DNA of 64,000 nucleotides from Streptomyces sp. NBC_00448 (lineage in GTDB: Bacteria > Actinomycetota > Actinomycetes > Streptomycetales > Streptomycetaceae): positions 5,697,501-5,761,500 of the forward strand of contig NZ_CP107913.1 in the NCBI RefSeq assembly GCF_036014115.1, given 5' to 3'. Of this stretch, positions 1 to 9,748 are shown one piece after another (positions within the stretch are counted from its first letter, which is position 1; every line of letters begins with the position of its first letter). The notes beneath the pieces were generated by a model that was given only the letters and a program-made list of their open reading frames with translations, was not told the DNA's origin and ran no database searches. The translations under genes were made by a program, and so were the position numbers.

Positions 1-2072
<2,072 letters not shown>

Positions 2073-2177
2073 TGTGCTCGCGTCCACTGTGTAGTTCTGA
2101 AACAACCAGCGACTACACACCCCTAGCTCCTTTGTGAGGGCTGGGTTGGTGTGTGGTGTGTGGGACAGTTTCATAGT

Positions 2178-2296
2178 GTTTCGGTGGTCATAGCGTTAGG
2201 GAAACGCCCGGTTACATTCCGAACCCGGAAGCTAAGCCTTTCAGCGCCGATGGTACTGCAGGGGGGACCCTGTGGGAGAGTAGGACACCGCCGAAC
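2178..2296 (+). rRNA. 5S ribosomal RNA
   Basis: A complete 5S rRNA of about 119 nt lies about 105 nt after the 23S 3' end, giving the normal 16S-23S-5S order. The 5' segment (GTTTCGGTGGTCATAGCG) pairs with the 3' segment (GACACCGCCGAAC), and the conserved internal sequence CCGAACCCGGAAGCTAAG is present. The spacer 2073-2177 holds the rRNA processing stems and no tRNA gene. Confidence 0.96.
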
Positions 2297-2304
2297 AATT
2301 TTTC

Positions 2305-2346
2305 AGCTCGGGTCCCCCGATTTAATCGGGGGACCCGAGCTTTTTT
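2305..2346 (+). terminator. Rho-independent terminator of the rrn operon
   Basis: A perfect 16-bp stem (2305-2320 pairs with 2326-2341) closes a 5-nt loop TTTAA and runs straight into a U tract (2341-2346). It ends the rRNA operon only about 30 nt before the next gene. Confidence 0.95.
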
Positions 2347-2374
2347 GCGTTCAGCACCCCTGTACGGTGAGCCC

Positions 2375-3022
2375 GTGCAGTACGACCTGGTGATTTTCGA
2401 CAATGACGGCGTCCTGGTGGACAGCGAGCCGATCTCCAACCGCATCCTCGCGGACTGCCTCACCGCGGCCGGACACCCCACCACCTACGAGGACTCCCTC
2501 CGCGACTTCATGGGAGCCGCACCGCACCGCATCCACGATGTGGTGCGCGAGCGGTCGGGTGCGGAGTTGCCCGCCGACTTCGACGCGGCCTATCACGCGC
2601 AGGTCTTCGCCGCGTTCGAGCGGGAGCTGGAGCCGGTGGACGGCGTGGCGGTCGTCCTGGAGAAGCTGGCGGCGGACGGGGTGCCGTACTGCCTGGCGTC
2701 GTCCGGGGGGCATGAACGGATTCGGGTCGCCCTGCGGAAGACCGGGCTGTACGCACGGTTCGGGGAGGAGCGGATCTTCTCGGCGCAGGACGTGGGGCGT
2801 GGCAAGCCGGCGCCCGACCTGTTCCTGCACGCCGCACGTGAGATGGGGGTCGCCCCCGACCGGTGTGCCGTGGTGGAGGACAGCGGGCTGGGTGTGGCGG
2901 CGGCGCTCGCGGCCGGGATGGACGTGTACGGGTACACCGCGATGACGCCGGCCGAGAAGCTCGTGGGGGCGACGGCGCTCTTCCACACCATGGCGGAGCT
3001 CCCCGGCCTGCTGTCCGGCTGA
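2375..3022 (+). CDS. HAD-superfamily phosphatase, beta-phosphoglucomutase-like
   Basis: A cytoplasmic 215-residue HAD subfamily IA hydrolase, probably acting on a sugar phosphate or similar small phosphate ester. Motif I is FDNDGVLVDSE near the N-terminus (nucleophile and acid/base Asp9 and Asp11), followed by a helical cap, motif II in CLASSGG, the motif III lysine in GKPAPDLF and motif IV in VVEDSGLG. The GTG at 2375 is chosen because the protein then begins right at the beta strand before motif I. A TACGGT hexamer ends 6 nt upstream with no Shine-Dalgarno, suggesting a leaderless transcript starting after the rRNA terminator. An upstream in-frame TTG at 2345 lies in the terminator and is unlikely. 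The true substrate cannot be read from the sequence. Confidence 0.9.
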   Translation: MQYDLVIFDNDGVLVDSEPISNRILADCLTAAGHPTTYEDSLRDFMGAAPHRIHDVVRERSGAELPADFDAAYHAQVFAAFERELEPVDGVAVVLEKLAADGVPYCLASSGGHERIRVALRKTGLYARFGEERIFSAQDVGRGKPAPDLFLHAAREMGVAPDRCAVVEDSGLGVAAALAAGMDVYGYTAMTPAEKLVGATALFHTMAELPGLLSG

Positions 3023-3134
3023 CCGTTCCGGCGGCACGTGCGGCGGCAGGCGTGGCGGTCCGCACCGAGCTCCGCAAGGAATCGTTTCCCCGGCCCCTAC
3101 TCATCCGTAGCTTTCGCGCTTAGCCTGCTCGCTT

Positions 3135-4505
3135 ATGGATGTCGCTCGCCCGCAGGCCCTGCGGCAAGGCCGAGCCGCCCTCGCGGTCAGCTTCTTCGCG
3201 CAGGGCGTGCTGTTCGCGTTGCTCGTGACCCGTATCCCCGCGATCCAGGACCGCTACGGGATCAGCGACGGACTGCTGCCGGTGTTCCTGGCGGCCGTGC
3301 CGATCCTGGCCGGCATCGGGAGCGTGCTGACCGAGCAGCTGGTGAAGCGGGTGCGGCCGAGCGTGGTGCTGCGCTGGGTGCAGCCGACGGTGGGGCTGGT
3401 GCTGGCCGGCCTGGGTGCCGGGGACCGGCTGTGGGTGGCGGCGGTGACGTTGGCGCTGTTCGGGGTGTGCGTCGGCGGGCTCGACGCGTCCATGAACATG
3501 CTGGGCGTGAGCCTCCAACGGGCCTGGGGGCAGAGCATCATGCTGGGTTTCCACGCCGCCTACAGCCTGGGCGGCATCGTGGGGGCGTCGCTGGCGTGGT
3601 CGGGTGCGCACTGGCACTTCGCGCTGTTCTCGCTGTACGCGCCCGCGGCGCTGGTGCTGATCCCGCTGGCGCTGACCGCGAGCCGCTGGTACCGCGACCA
3701 GCAGCCCGACGACGCGGCCGCCGCCTCCGGTGCCCAGGGCGCCCAGGCGCCCGACGGTGCCCGTGGCGCGGCCGGTGACGGCCTGGCGGTGCCGTACGGC
3801 CCCGAGCCGCCCGCGTCGGCCGCCGCGGGCCTTCCCGCCGCGTCCGGTGTGTCCGCCGCGTCCGACCCGTCCGGCGCGTACCCGGCCGTGCCCCGGGCCG
3901 TCCAGCAGGTCGCCATGCGGATGCTGCTGCCGCTGTGCCTGGTGATGGCGTTCGCGTACATCGGCGACTCGACGGTCTCCAACTGGAGCGCGAAGTACCT
4001 GCAGGACACCCTGCACAGTTCGGACCAGCTCTCCACGGTGCCGTACGCGGTGTACATGGTGACCACGCTGATCGGGCGGTCGGTCGGTGACCACGGAGTG
4101 CGGCGGTTCGGGGCGGTCGCGGTGGTGCGGCTGGGCACGGTGGGGGCGGTCGCCGGGTTCGCGGTGGTGGCGGTGGCGCCGGGGCCCTGGGTGGGCATGC
4201 TCGGCTTCATGCTGCTCGGGCTCGGGTTGTGCGTGGTCGTGCCGCAGACCTTCGCCGCGGCCGGGCGGATGTTCCCCGACGCCTCGGACACGGCGATCGC
4301 ACGGCTGAACATCTTCAACTACGTCGGGTTCCTGGTCGGGTCGCCGCTCGTGGGCGCGCTCGGCGACGCGTGGAGCTACCGCGGCGCGATGGTCGTACCG
4401 ATGGTGCTGGTGGCGGCGACGCTGGTGTACGCGCGGTCTTTCGCGGCCGGGCCCGCCGGGTACGGTGTCGGCCATGAGCGGCCGCGCACAGTTGATGTGG
4501 GATGA
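3135..4505 (+). CDS. MFS transporter, YbjJ-like
   Basis: A 456-residue membrane protein with about 12 hydrophobic segments in two blocks of six, separated by an Ala/Gly/Pro-rich cytoplasmic loop (about residues 195-255). The segment after the fourth helix contains GGLDASMNMLG, the D-x-x-M-N signature of the YbjJ-like branch of the major facilitator superfamily. Substrate unknown. The ATG at 3135 is preceded by TAGCCT ending 8 nt upstream and no clear Shine-Dalgarno. The last 32 bp overlap the start of the acuC-like gene, so the two are probably cotranscribed. Confidence 0.88.
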   Translation: MDVARPQALRQGRAALAVSFFAQGVLFALLVTRIPAIQDRYGISDGLLPVFLAAVPILAGIGSVLTEQLVKRVRPSVVLRWVQPTVGLVLAGLGAGDRLWVAAVTLALFGVCVGGLDASMNMLGVSLQRAWGQSIMLGFHAAYSLGGIVGASLAWSGAHWHFALFSLYAPAALVLIPLALTASRWYRDQQPDDAAAASGAQGAQAPDGARGAAGDGLAVPYGPEPPASAAAGLPAASGVSAASDPSGAYPAVPRAVQQVAMRMLLPLCLVMAFAYIGDSTVSNWSAKYLQDTLHSSDQLSTVPYAVYMVTTLIGRSVGDHGVRRFGAVAVVRLGTVGAVAGFAVVAVAPGPWVGMLGFMLLGLGLCVVVPQTFAAAGRMFPDASDTAIARLNIFNYVGFLVGSPLVGALGDAWSYRGAMVVPMVLVAATLVYARSFAAGPAGYGVGHERPRTVDVG

Positions 4506-5661
4506 CCAGGAGACGGCGTACGACTTCGGGGCCGGGCACCCGATGGACCCCGTGCGGCTCAAGCTGACCTGGGCCCTGGTGCGGGCGTTCGGCCTGGACG
4601 CGGGGTTGAAGGTGGTCGCGGCGCCGCCGGCCGGGGACTCGACGTTGGAACTGGTGCACCGGGCGGACTACGTGGCGGCCGTGCGCCGGGCCTCGGCGGA
4701 CCCGCGGGCCGCGCAGGCCGGCGCGGAGGCGGGGTACGGGATCGGCAGCGTCGACAACCCGGCGTTCGCCGCGATGCACGACGCGTCCGCGCTGATCGCG
4801 GGGCAGTCGGTGGGTGCGGCCGAGGCGGTGTGGCGGGGCGAGGTCGAGCACGCGGTGAACTTCGCCGGCGGGCTGCACCACGCGATGCCGGGCCAGGCGG
4901 CGGGCTTCTGCGTCTACAACGACGCGGCGCTCGCGGTGGCGCGGCTGCTGGAGTTGGGCGCGGAGCGGGTGGTGTACGTGGACACGGACGTACATCACGG
5001 GGATGGCGTGCAGACGGTGTTCTGGGACGATCCGCGGGTGCTGACGATCTCGCTGCACGAGACGCCGCGCACGCTCTTCCCGTTTGCCAGCGGGTGGCCG
5101 GAGGAGACCGGCGGGGCGGCGGCGGAGGGCGGCGCGGTGAACGTGGCGCTGCCGGCCGGGACCGGGGACGCGGGCTGGCTGCGGGCGTTCCACTCGGTGG
5201 TGCCGGAGTTGGTGGCGGCGTTCCGGCCGCAGGTGCTGGTGTCGCAGCACGGCGTGGACACCCATGTGGAGGACCCGCTGGCGCATCTCGCGGTGTCGCT
5301 GGACGCGCAGCGGGTGGTCGCGGAGGCGTGCCACCGGCTGGCGCACGAGCATGCGCAGGGGCGCTGGTTGGCGCTGGGCGGCGGCGGTTACGCCGTGGCG
5401 GACGTGGTGCCGCGGGCGTGGACGCATCTGGTGGCGATCGCGGCGGGGACGCCGGTCGCGCCGCAGACGCTCGTGCCGCAGGAGTGGCAGGAGCAGGCGT
5501 ACGCGCTCACCCGGACGTCGGTGTCGGCGCGGATGACGGACGGGGCGGCGGCGCGCTGGACGGAGTTCGACGACGGCGGGTACGACCCGGCTTCGCGGCT
5601 GGACCAGGCGGTGCTGGCGACGCGGCGGGCGGTCTTCCCGCTGCACGGGCTGCTGCCGTAG
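4474..5661 (+). CDS. acuC: AcuC-like class II histone deacetylase-fold protein
   Basis: A 395-residue cytoplasmic Zn-dependent deacetylase of the arginase/HDAC fold; AcuC in Bacillus deacetylates and thereby activates acetyl-CoA synthetase. The fold's active-site elements are in order: GGLHHAMPGQAAGFCVYND (the paired His), VYVDTDVHHGDG (metal ligands), SLHE, QHGVDTHVEDPLAHL (Asp ligand) and LGGGGY. The ATG at 4474 fits the family N-terminus; an upstream in-frame GTG at 4465 is possible. TACGGT ends 7 nt before the ATG. No acuA or acetyl-CoA synthetase gene is nearby, so the substrate is inferred from the family only. Confidence 0.9.
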   Translation: MSGRAQLMWDDQETAYDFGAGHPMDPVRLKLTWALVRAFGLDAGLKVVAAPPAGDSTLELVHRADYVAAVRRASADPRAAQAGAEAGYGIGSVDNPAFAAMHDASALIAGQSVGAAEAVWRGEVEHAVNFAGGLHHAMPGQAAGFCVYNDAALAVARLLELGAERVVYVDTDVHHGDGVQTVFWDDPRVLTISLHETPRTLFPFASGWPEETGGAAAEGGAVNVALPAGTGDAGWLRAFHSVVPELVAAFRPQVLVSQHGVDTHVEDPLAHLAVSLDAQRVVAEACHRLAHEHAQGRWLALGGGGYAVADVVPRAWTHLVAIAAGTPVAPQTLVPQEWQEQAYALTRTSVSARMTDGAAARWTEFDDGGYDPASRLDQAVLATRRAVFPLHGLLP

Positions 5662-5725
5662 CCGCGGTCGCGGGCGGTGCAAGACCCGGCGGCCCACCCG
5701 TGGGAGTGATTTCGGAGGGTTCGTC

Positions 5726-6562
5726 ATGCGCCGGGCACGCGACGTGGGCAGGATCGGCCGGGTGGTGAGTGTGGGTGCGCTGCGCGCACATCTGGTGGCG
5801 GTGGGGCTCGCGGGCCGGGTGGGCACTGCTCGGGAGCAGAGCCTGGTGAACTACGGGCTGTTCGCGGCGCGTGATCCTCGGCAGACCTGCGGGCTGGAAC
5901 CCGACGGCGATTGGGGGCGGGCGGAGTTGCTGCGGTTGATGGCCGACCGGTGCGGGGTGTCGGCCGATCCGGGGCAGACGTCGGGGCCGGACGCGATCGA
6001 TCCGGACCGCACGGTTGCGGCGCTGGACGCCTTCGCGGAACGCCTGGCACGGGCGGCGCACGACCGCGTACCCGTCCTCTTGGGCACAGGACATCCACAT
6101 CGTCTCCTTGGTTTCTACGCAACTTTGGCCGCCGCTCTGTCGGCGGCCGGCTGCCAAGTACTCACCCCGCCCTACGCCCACTGCATGCGTATGTCCACAC
6201 ACTTCGGCGTACGCGCACACCGCCTCGGCTACGTCGGAGGGGTGGCTCTGGTGCGTTCGGAGGGGGCGGAGCGCGGGGCGCACACGCACTCGCCGCTGCC
6301 GGTCCGGGCGGCGCTCGCGGCGGCTGCCGAACAGGCCGGGATATTGCCGAAACTGGTGGTGGGAGACCATGGATTCGTCTGCGGGGCAGGGCAGTTGGGC
6401 ATCGAGGCGATCGGTCTGGGGGACTGCGACGACCCCGCGGTTTTCGTCGCGGAGGCGGAGGGCAGGGTGTCGGTGGCCGTACCACTCGACGACACCGCTC
6501 GCTCGGACTACTACCGGCCGGTCACCCGCTACGTGTTGAAGAGTGCGTGGCTCGCACAGTAG
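5726..6562 (+). CDS. Conserved actinobacterial protein, phosphatase-like
   Basis: A 278-residue soluble protein of a family conserved beside the acuC and HTH genes in streptomycetes and often labelled 'phosphatase'; I recognise the family but cannot confirm the activity. Visible features are an acidic GLEPDGDWGR segment, a central VPVLLGTGHPHRLLGFY motif, HTHSPLPVR and VVGDHGFVCGAGQLG near the C-terminus, plausible metal or phosphate sites. The ATG at 5726 has GGAGGG 6 nt upstream. Codons in about 6060-6230 are less GC-rich at third positions than the rest of the gene. Confidence 0.65.
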   Translation: MRRARDVGRIGRVVSVGALRAHLVAVGLAGRVGTAREQSLVNYGLFAARDPRQTCGLEPDGDWGRAELLRLMADRCGVSADPGQTSGPDAIDPDRTVAALDAFAERLARAAHDRVPVLLGTGHPHRLLGFYATLAAALSAAGCQVLTPPYAHCMRMSTHFGVRAHRLGYVGGVALVRSEGAERGAHTHSPLPVRAALAAAAEQAGILPKLVVGDHGFVCGAGQLGIEAIGLGDCDDPAVFVAEAEGRVSVAVPLDDTARSDYYRPVTRYVLKSAWLAQ

Positions 6563-6691
6563 TCAACCCTTCGCAACTCCTCTTCCCCACTCGCATCATC
6601 CGCCCCTAATCTGAGGGGGAGCGCACATGCCTGTTTGGAGTCGCCGGAGGGGAAGCCGGTGGCCGTCATGTGCGGAAGGTTCAGGTGTGTC

Positions 6692-6904
6692 ATGGCTGTA
6701 ACTGAAAGTCGGCCTCTCAACGAGGTCGTGTTCCTCACCGTCGCCGAAGTCGCGGCGGTAATGAGGGTGTCGAAGATGACCGTGTACCGGCTGGTGCACA
6801 GCGGTCATCTGCCGGCGATTCGCGTGGGTCGGTCCTTCCGGGTTCCGGAGCAGGCCGTGCACGAGTACCTGCGGGAATCCTATGTGGGGGTGGAGTCTGC
6901 CTGA
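6692..6904 (+). CDS. Excisionase/MerR-type helix-turn-helix DNA-binding protein
   Basis: A 70-residue protein that is almost entirely a winged HTH of the excisionase family: FLTVAEVAAVMRVSKMTVYRLVHSG (recognition helix), then the wing LPAIRVGRSFRVPEQAVHEYLRE. It belongs to the same general class as BldC but is a distinct protein, and no integrase lies nearby, so it is more likely a chromosomal regulator than a phage excisionase. The ATG at 6692 removes a non-conserved 19-residue extension that would start at 6635. The neighbour 150 nt downstream is the bS22 gene, a conserved pairing in streptomycetes. Confidence 0.85.
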   Translation: MAVTESRPLNEVVFLTVAEVAAVMRVSKMTVYRLVHSGHLPAIRVGRSFRVPEQAVHEYLRESYVGVESA

Positions 6905-7050
6905 GCTGCCCGAGGCGGCCCGGTAACGGGCCGGTGACGGACCGCGTGGGCCTCGGTTACGTTCGTCCGCTCGGGGCGGGTAGGCTTGGCCGACGTAGGT
7001 CGTGTGGGCTCGGACGCCCCGCACCGAGTGAAACCGAAGCGAGGGTTGTC

Positions 7051-7149
7051 GTGGGCTCTGTCATCAAGAAGCGGCGTAAGCGTATGGCGAAGAAGAAGCA
7101 CCGCAAGCTTCTGAAGCGGACGCGTGTTCAGCGCCGTAACAAGAAGTAA
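7051..7149 (+). CDS. Small ribosomal subunit protein bS22 (32 aa)
   Basis: A 32-residue, extremely basic peptide (MGSVIKKRRKRMAKKK... to RVQRRNKK) of the AURKAIP1/COX24 domain family. In mycobacteria this protein is an extra 30S subunit protein, named bS22, seen near the decoding centre in cryo-EM structures. The GTG at 7051 has GAGGG upstream and gives the canonical MGSVIKKRRKR start; longer in-frame extensions are not conserved. A strong hairpin follows directly. Genes this short are often missed in annotation. Confidence 0.9.
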   Translation: MGSVIKKRRKRMAKKKHRKLLKRTRVQRRNKK

Positions 7150-7170
7150 GCGAGCTTTTTGCCGCTCTCC

Positions 7171-7212
7171 TGCCCCCTTCCTCCGCCTGATTCAGGGCGG
7201 TCGAAGGGGGCA
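7171..7212 (+). terminator. Hairpin terminator after the bS22 gene
   Basis: A two-part stem: TGCCCCCTTC (7171-7180) pairs perfectly with 7203-7212, and the inner CCGCC (7183-7187) pairs with 7196-7200 around an 8-nt loop. There is no U tract, which is common for actinobacterial terminators. It lies 21 nt past the stop codon. Confidence 0.75.
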
Positions 7213-7313
7213 GTGGCATGTACGGGGGCCGGTCGGGGCGCGGGGGCGTTTCGTCACCGTCGCGCAACAGCGGCGGGGTACGGTGACAGCATTCCCCGAG
7301 GAAGGCGCTGAAC

Positions 7314-8357
7314 GTGGGCAAGGTGGTGCTCGTCACCGGAGTCGCGCGGCAGCTCAGCGGGCGGTTCGTCCGCCGTGTGCAGCGTGAGCCCGAGGTCGAC
7401 CGGGTGGTCGCGGTCGACGCGGTGCCGCCGGAGCACGACCTGGGGGACGCGCAGTTCGTGCGGGCCGACATCCGGCAGCCGATGATCGGCAAGGTGCTGG
7501 CGCGGCACTCCGTGGACACCGTGGTGCACCTGGACGTCAGCGGCACCCCGCTGGGCTCCGGCGGCCGCACCCAGGCCAAGGAGACCAACGTCATCGGCAC
7601 GATGCAGCTGCTGGGCGCGTGCCAGAAGGCGCCGACCGTCCGGCGGCTGGTGGTGAAGTCCACCACGAGCGTCTACGGTTCCGCGCCGCGCGACCCGGCG
7701 GTGTTCAGCGAGACCACCCCGGTCAAGTCGCTGCCCAGCGGCGGCTTCGCGAAGGACGCGGTCGAGGTCGAGGGGTACGTCCGCGGCTTCGCCCGGCGCC
7801 GGCCCGACGTGGCGGTGGCGGTGCTGCGGTTCGCGAACATCCTCGGCCCGCGGGCGGACACCCCGCTCGCGGAGTTCTTCGACCTGCCGGTGCTGCCCAC
7901 CGTGTTCGGGTACGACCCCAGGTTGCAGTTCGTGCACGAGGACGACGTCAACGAGGTGCTGGTGGTCGCGGCCACGGAGGCGCGGCGCGGGACGCTCAAC
8001 AGCGGCACGTTCAACATCGCGGGCGACGGGGTGCTGCTGCTGTCGCAGACCGCGCGGCGGCTGGGCCGTCCGACCGTGCCGGTGCTGCTGCCCGCGGTGA
8101 CGTGGGTGGGCCGGATGCTGCGGGCCGCGGGCGTGACGGACTTCTCCAGCGAGCAGATCCGGCTGCTCACCCACGGCCGGGTGGTCGACACCCGGCAGAT
8201 GCGGGAGACGCTGGGCTTCCACGCCGCGTTCACCACTGCGGAAACGTTCCACGACTTCGCCCGCACCCGGCAGCCCGGCCTGCTGCCGCCCGCACGGGTG
8301 GCGGCCGCGGTCGACGAGGTGGCGGCCAGGGTGCGGCGCACGGAGCCGGCGCGATGA
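7314..8357 (+). CDS. NAD-dependent epimerase/dehydratase-fold protein (extended SDR)
   Basis: A 347-residue Rossmann-fold protein: VLVTGVARQLSGRFVRR (nucleotide-binding loop, first glycines altered), VDAVPPEHD, FVRADIRQP, VVHLDVSG and a KSTTSVYGSAP segment holding the usual catalytic Ser/Thr. The expected YxxxK further along reads GGFAKDAVEVEGYV, so neither the Tyr nor the Lys is in its normal place. The protein may therefore bind NAD(P) and a sugar nucleotide or lipid-linked ligand without standard epimerase chemistry. The GTG at 7314 begins immediately before the first beta strand, with GAGGAAGG upstream. It is followed 79 nt later by the acyltransferase gene, suggesting one operon. Confidence 0.85.
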   Translation: MGKVVLVTGVARQLSGRFVRRVQREPEVDRVVAVDAVPPEHDLGDAQFVRADIRQPMIGKVLARHSVDTVVHLDVSGTPLGSGGRTQAKETNVIGTMQLLGACQKAPTVRRLVVKSTTSVYGSAPRDPAVFSETTPVKSLPSGGFAKDAVEVEGYVRGFARRRPDVAVAVLRFANILGPRADTPLAEFFDLPVLPTVFGYDPRLQFVHEDDVNEVLVVAATEARRGTLNSGTFNIAGDGVLLLSQTARRLGRPTVPVLLPAVTWVGRMLRAAGVTDFSSEQIRLLTHGRVVDTRQMRETLGFHAAFTTAETFHDFARTRQPGLLPPARVAAAVDEVAARVRRTEPAR

Positions 8358-8436
8358 CGGTGGGCGTGGCGGCGGTGGCAACGGTGGACGGCGTGGGATC
8401 GATGCGGGGGCCGGAGCGGCAGAAGGAGCGGCAGCC

Positions 8437-9651
8437 ATGACGGACGCGAAGGTCATTCCGTTCGGGGATGACGCCCGTCGCCGCGGCAGTGGTGGCGGCA
8501 GCGGTGGCGGAGGGGCCGGGGCGCGGCGGTCGCGGAGCCGGGAGCGCAAGGCGGGCCCGCCGGGGGCGGGCCAGACGGCCGAGGGGGGCGCCCAGGCGCC
8601 GCTGGCGGCCGTACCGGAGGGGGGTCCGGGGATTCCGGCGCAGGCGGACGGGTCGGAGCCGGCAGGGCCCGGGGAGGGCCCGCACGGCGGCACCGCGGCC
8701 GAGGGGTCCGCGGCCGGCACGAGCGGTGCCGGCGACTCCGGAGGCCCGGGGTCCGATCAGGGCGCACCGCTGGCCGCGGCGTTCGGCGCGGTCGCCGACC
8801 GGCTGCTCGGCGGGCCGTGGGAGCGGAAGGTCGCGGCCGGGCTGTCGTTCCTGCGCCGGCGGGTGACCGGGGACTACGACGTCGACGAGTTCGGTTTCGA
8901 CGCCGATCTCACCGACCAGGTGCTGCTGTCGCTGCTGCGCCCGCTGTACGAGGGGTACTTCCGGGTCGAGGTCAAGGGCATCGAGAACATCCCCGCGGAG
9001 GGCGGCGCCCTGGTGGTGTCGAACCACTCCGGGACGCTGCCGTTCGACGCGCTGATGACCCAGGTCGCCGTGCACGACCACCACCCGGCCGGGCGGCACC
9101 TGCGGCTGCTGGCCGCGGACCTGGTGTTCGTGCTGCCGGTCATCAACGAGCTGGCGCGCAAGGCCGGGCACACCCTGGCCTGCTCGGAGGACGCGCAACT
9201 GCTGCTGGAGCGGGGCGAGGTGGTCGGGGTGATGCCCGAGGGCTTCAAGGGCCTGGGGAAGCCCTTCTCCGAGCGGTACAAGCTCCAGCGGTTCGGGCGG
9301 GGCGGGTTCGTGGCGACGGCGCTCAAGACGAAGGTGCCGATCGTGCCGTGCTCGGTGGTGGGCGCGGAGGAGATCTACCCGATGGTGGGCAACTCCCGCA
9401 CGCTCTCCCGCATCCTCGGCGTCCCGTACTTCCCGCTCACGCCGACCTTCCCCTGGCTCGGCCCGCTCGGCCTGGTTCCGCTGCCGACCAAGTGGACGAT
9501 CCAGTTCGGCGAGCCGATCCCCACGGAGTCGTATCCGCCGGAGGCCGCGGACGACCCGATGCTCGTCTTCAACCTGACCGACCAGGTCCGCGAGACCATC
9601 CAGCACACGCTGTACGAGCTGCTGGTGGAGCGGCGGTCGGTGTTCTTCTGA
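8437..9651 (+). CDS. Lysophospholipid acyltransferase family protein (PlsC-like)
   Basis: A 404-residue protein. Residues 1 to about 105 are a low-complexity Gly/Ala/Arg/Pro-rich hydrophilic region; the rest is a glycerol-3-phosphate/1-acylglycerol-3-phosphate acyltransferase domain. The catalytic box is NHSGTLPFD and the second box is MPEGFKGLGK, so the protein should transfer an acyl chain to a lysophospholipid or related lipid at the membrane. The ATG at 8437 has AAGGAG 8 nt upstream. The coupled SDR-fold neighbour suggests a shared lipid-remodelling step, but this is inference. Confidence 0.88.
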   Translation: MTDAKVIPFGDDARRRGSGGGSGGGGAGARRSRSRERKAGPPGAGQTAEGGAQAPLAAVPEGGPGIPAQADGSEPAGPGEGPHGGTAAEGSAAGTSGAGDSGGPGSDQGAPLAAAFGAVADRLLGGPWERKVAAGLSFLRRRVTGDYDVDEFGFDADLTDQVLLSLLRPLYEGYFRVEVKGIENIPAEGGALVVSNHSGTLPFDALMTQVAVHDHHPAGRHLRLLAADLVFVLPVINELARKAGHTLACSEDAQLLLERGEVVGVMPEGFKGLGKPFSERYKLQRFGRGGFVATALKTKVPIVPCSVVGAEEIYPMVGNSRTLSRILGVPYFPLTPTFPWLGPLGLVPLPTKWTIQFGEPIPTESYPPEAADDPMLVFNLTDQVRETIQHTLYELLVERRSVFF

Positions 9652-9688
9652 GCGCCGTCTTACGGAGATCGGGGCCGGGTACGCGTCG

Positions 9689-9730
9689 GGGGCGGGTGGT
9701 CCGGGTGGACCGCCCGCCCCTGAAGCTTTT
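9689..9730. terminator. Bidirectional hairpin terminator between the acyltransferase and rsbN genes
   Basis: A 14-bp stem (9689-9702 with 9707-9720, one G-T pair) closes a 4-nt loop and is followed on the plus strand by a T-rich run (9727-9731). It separates two convergent genes. Confidence 0.8.
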
Positions 9731-9748
9731 TACCGTGATGCGTTGCCG

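Noticed and set aside
6692-6904. Excisionase-type HTH considered as a sign of an integrated element
   Set aside because: No integrase, attachment repeats or tRNA gene nearby, and the gene is in a conserved chromosomal neighbourhood.
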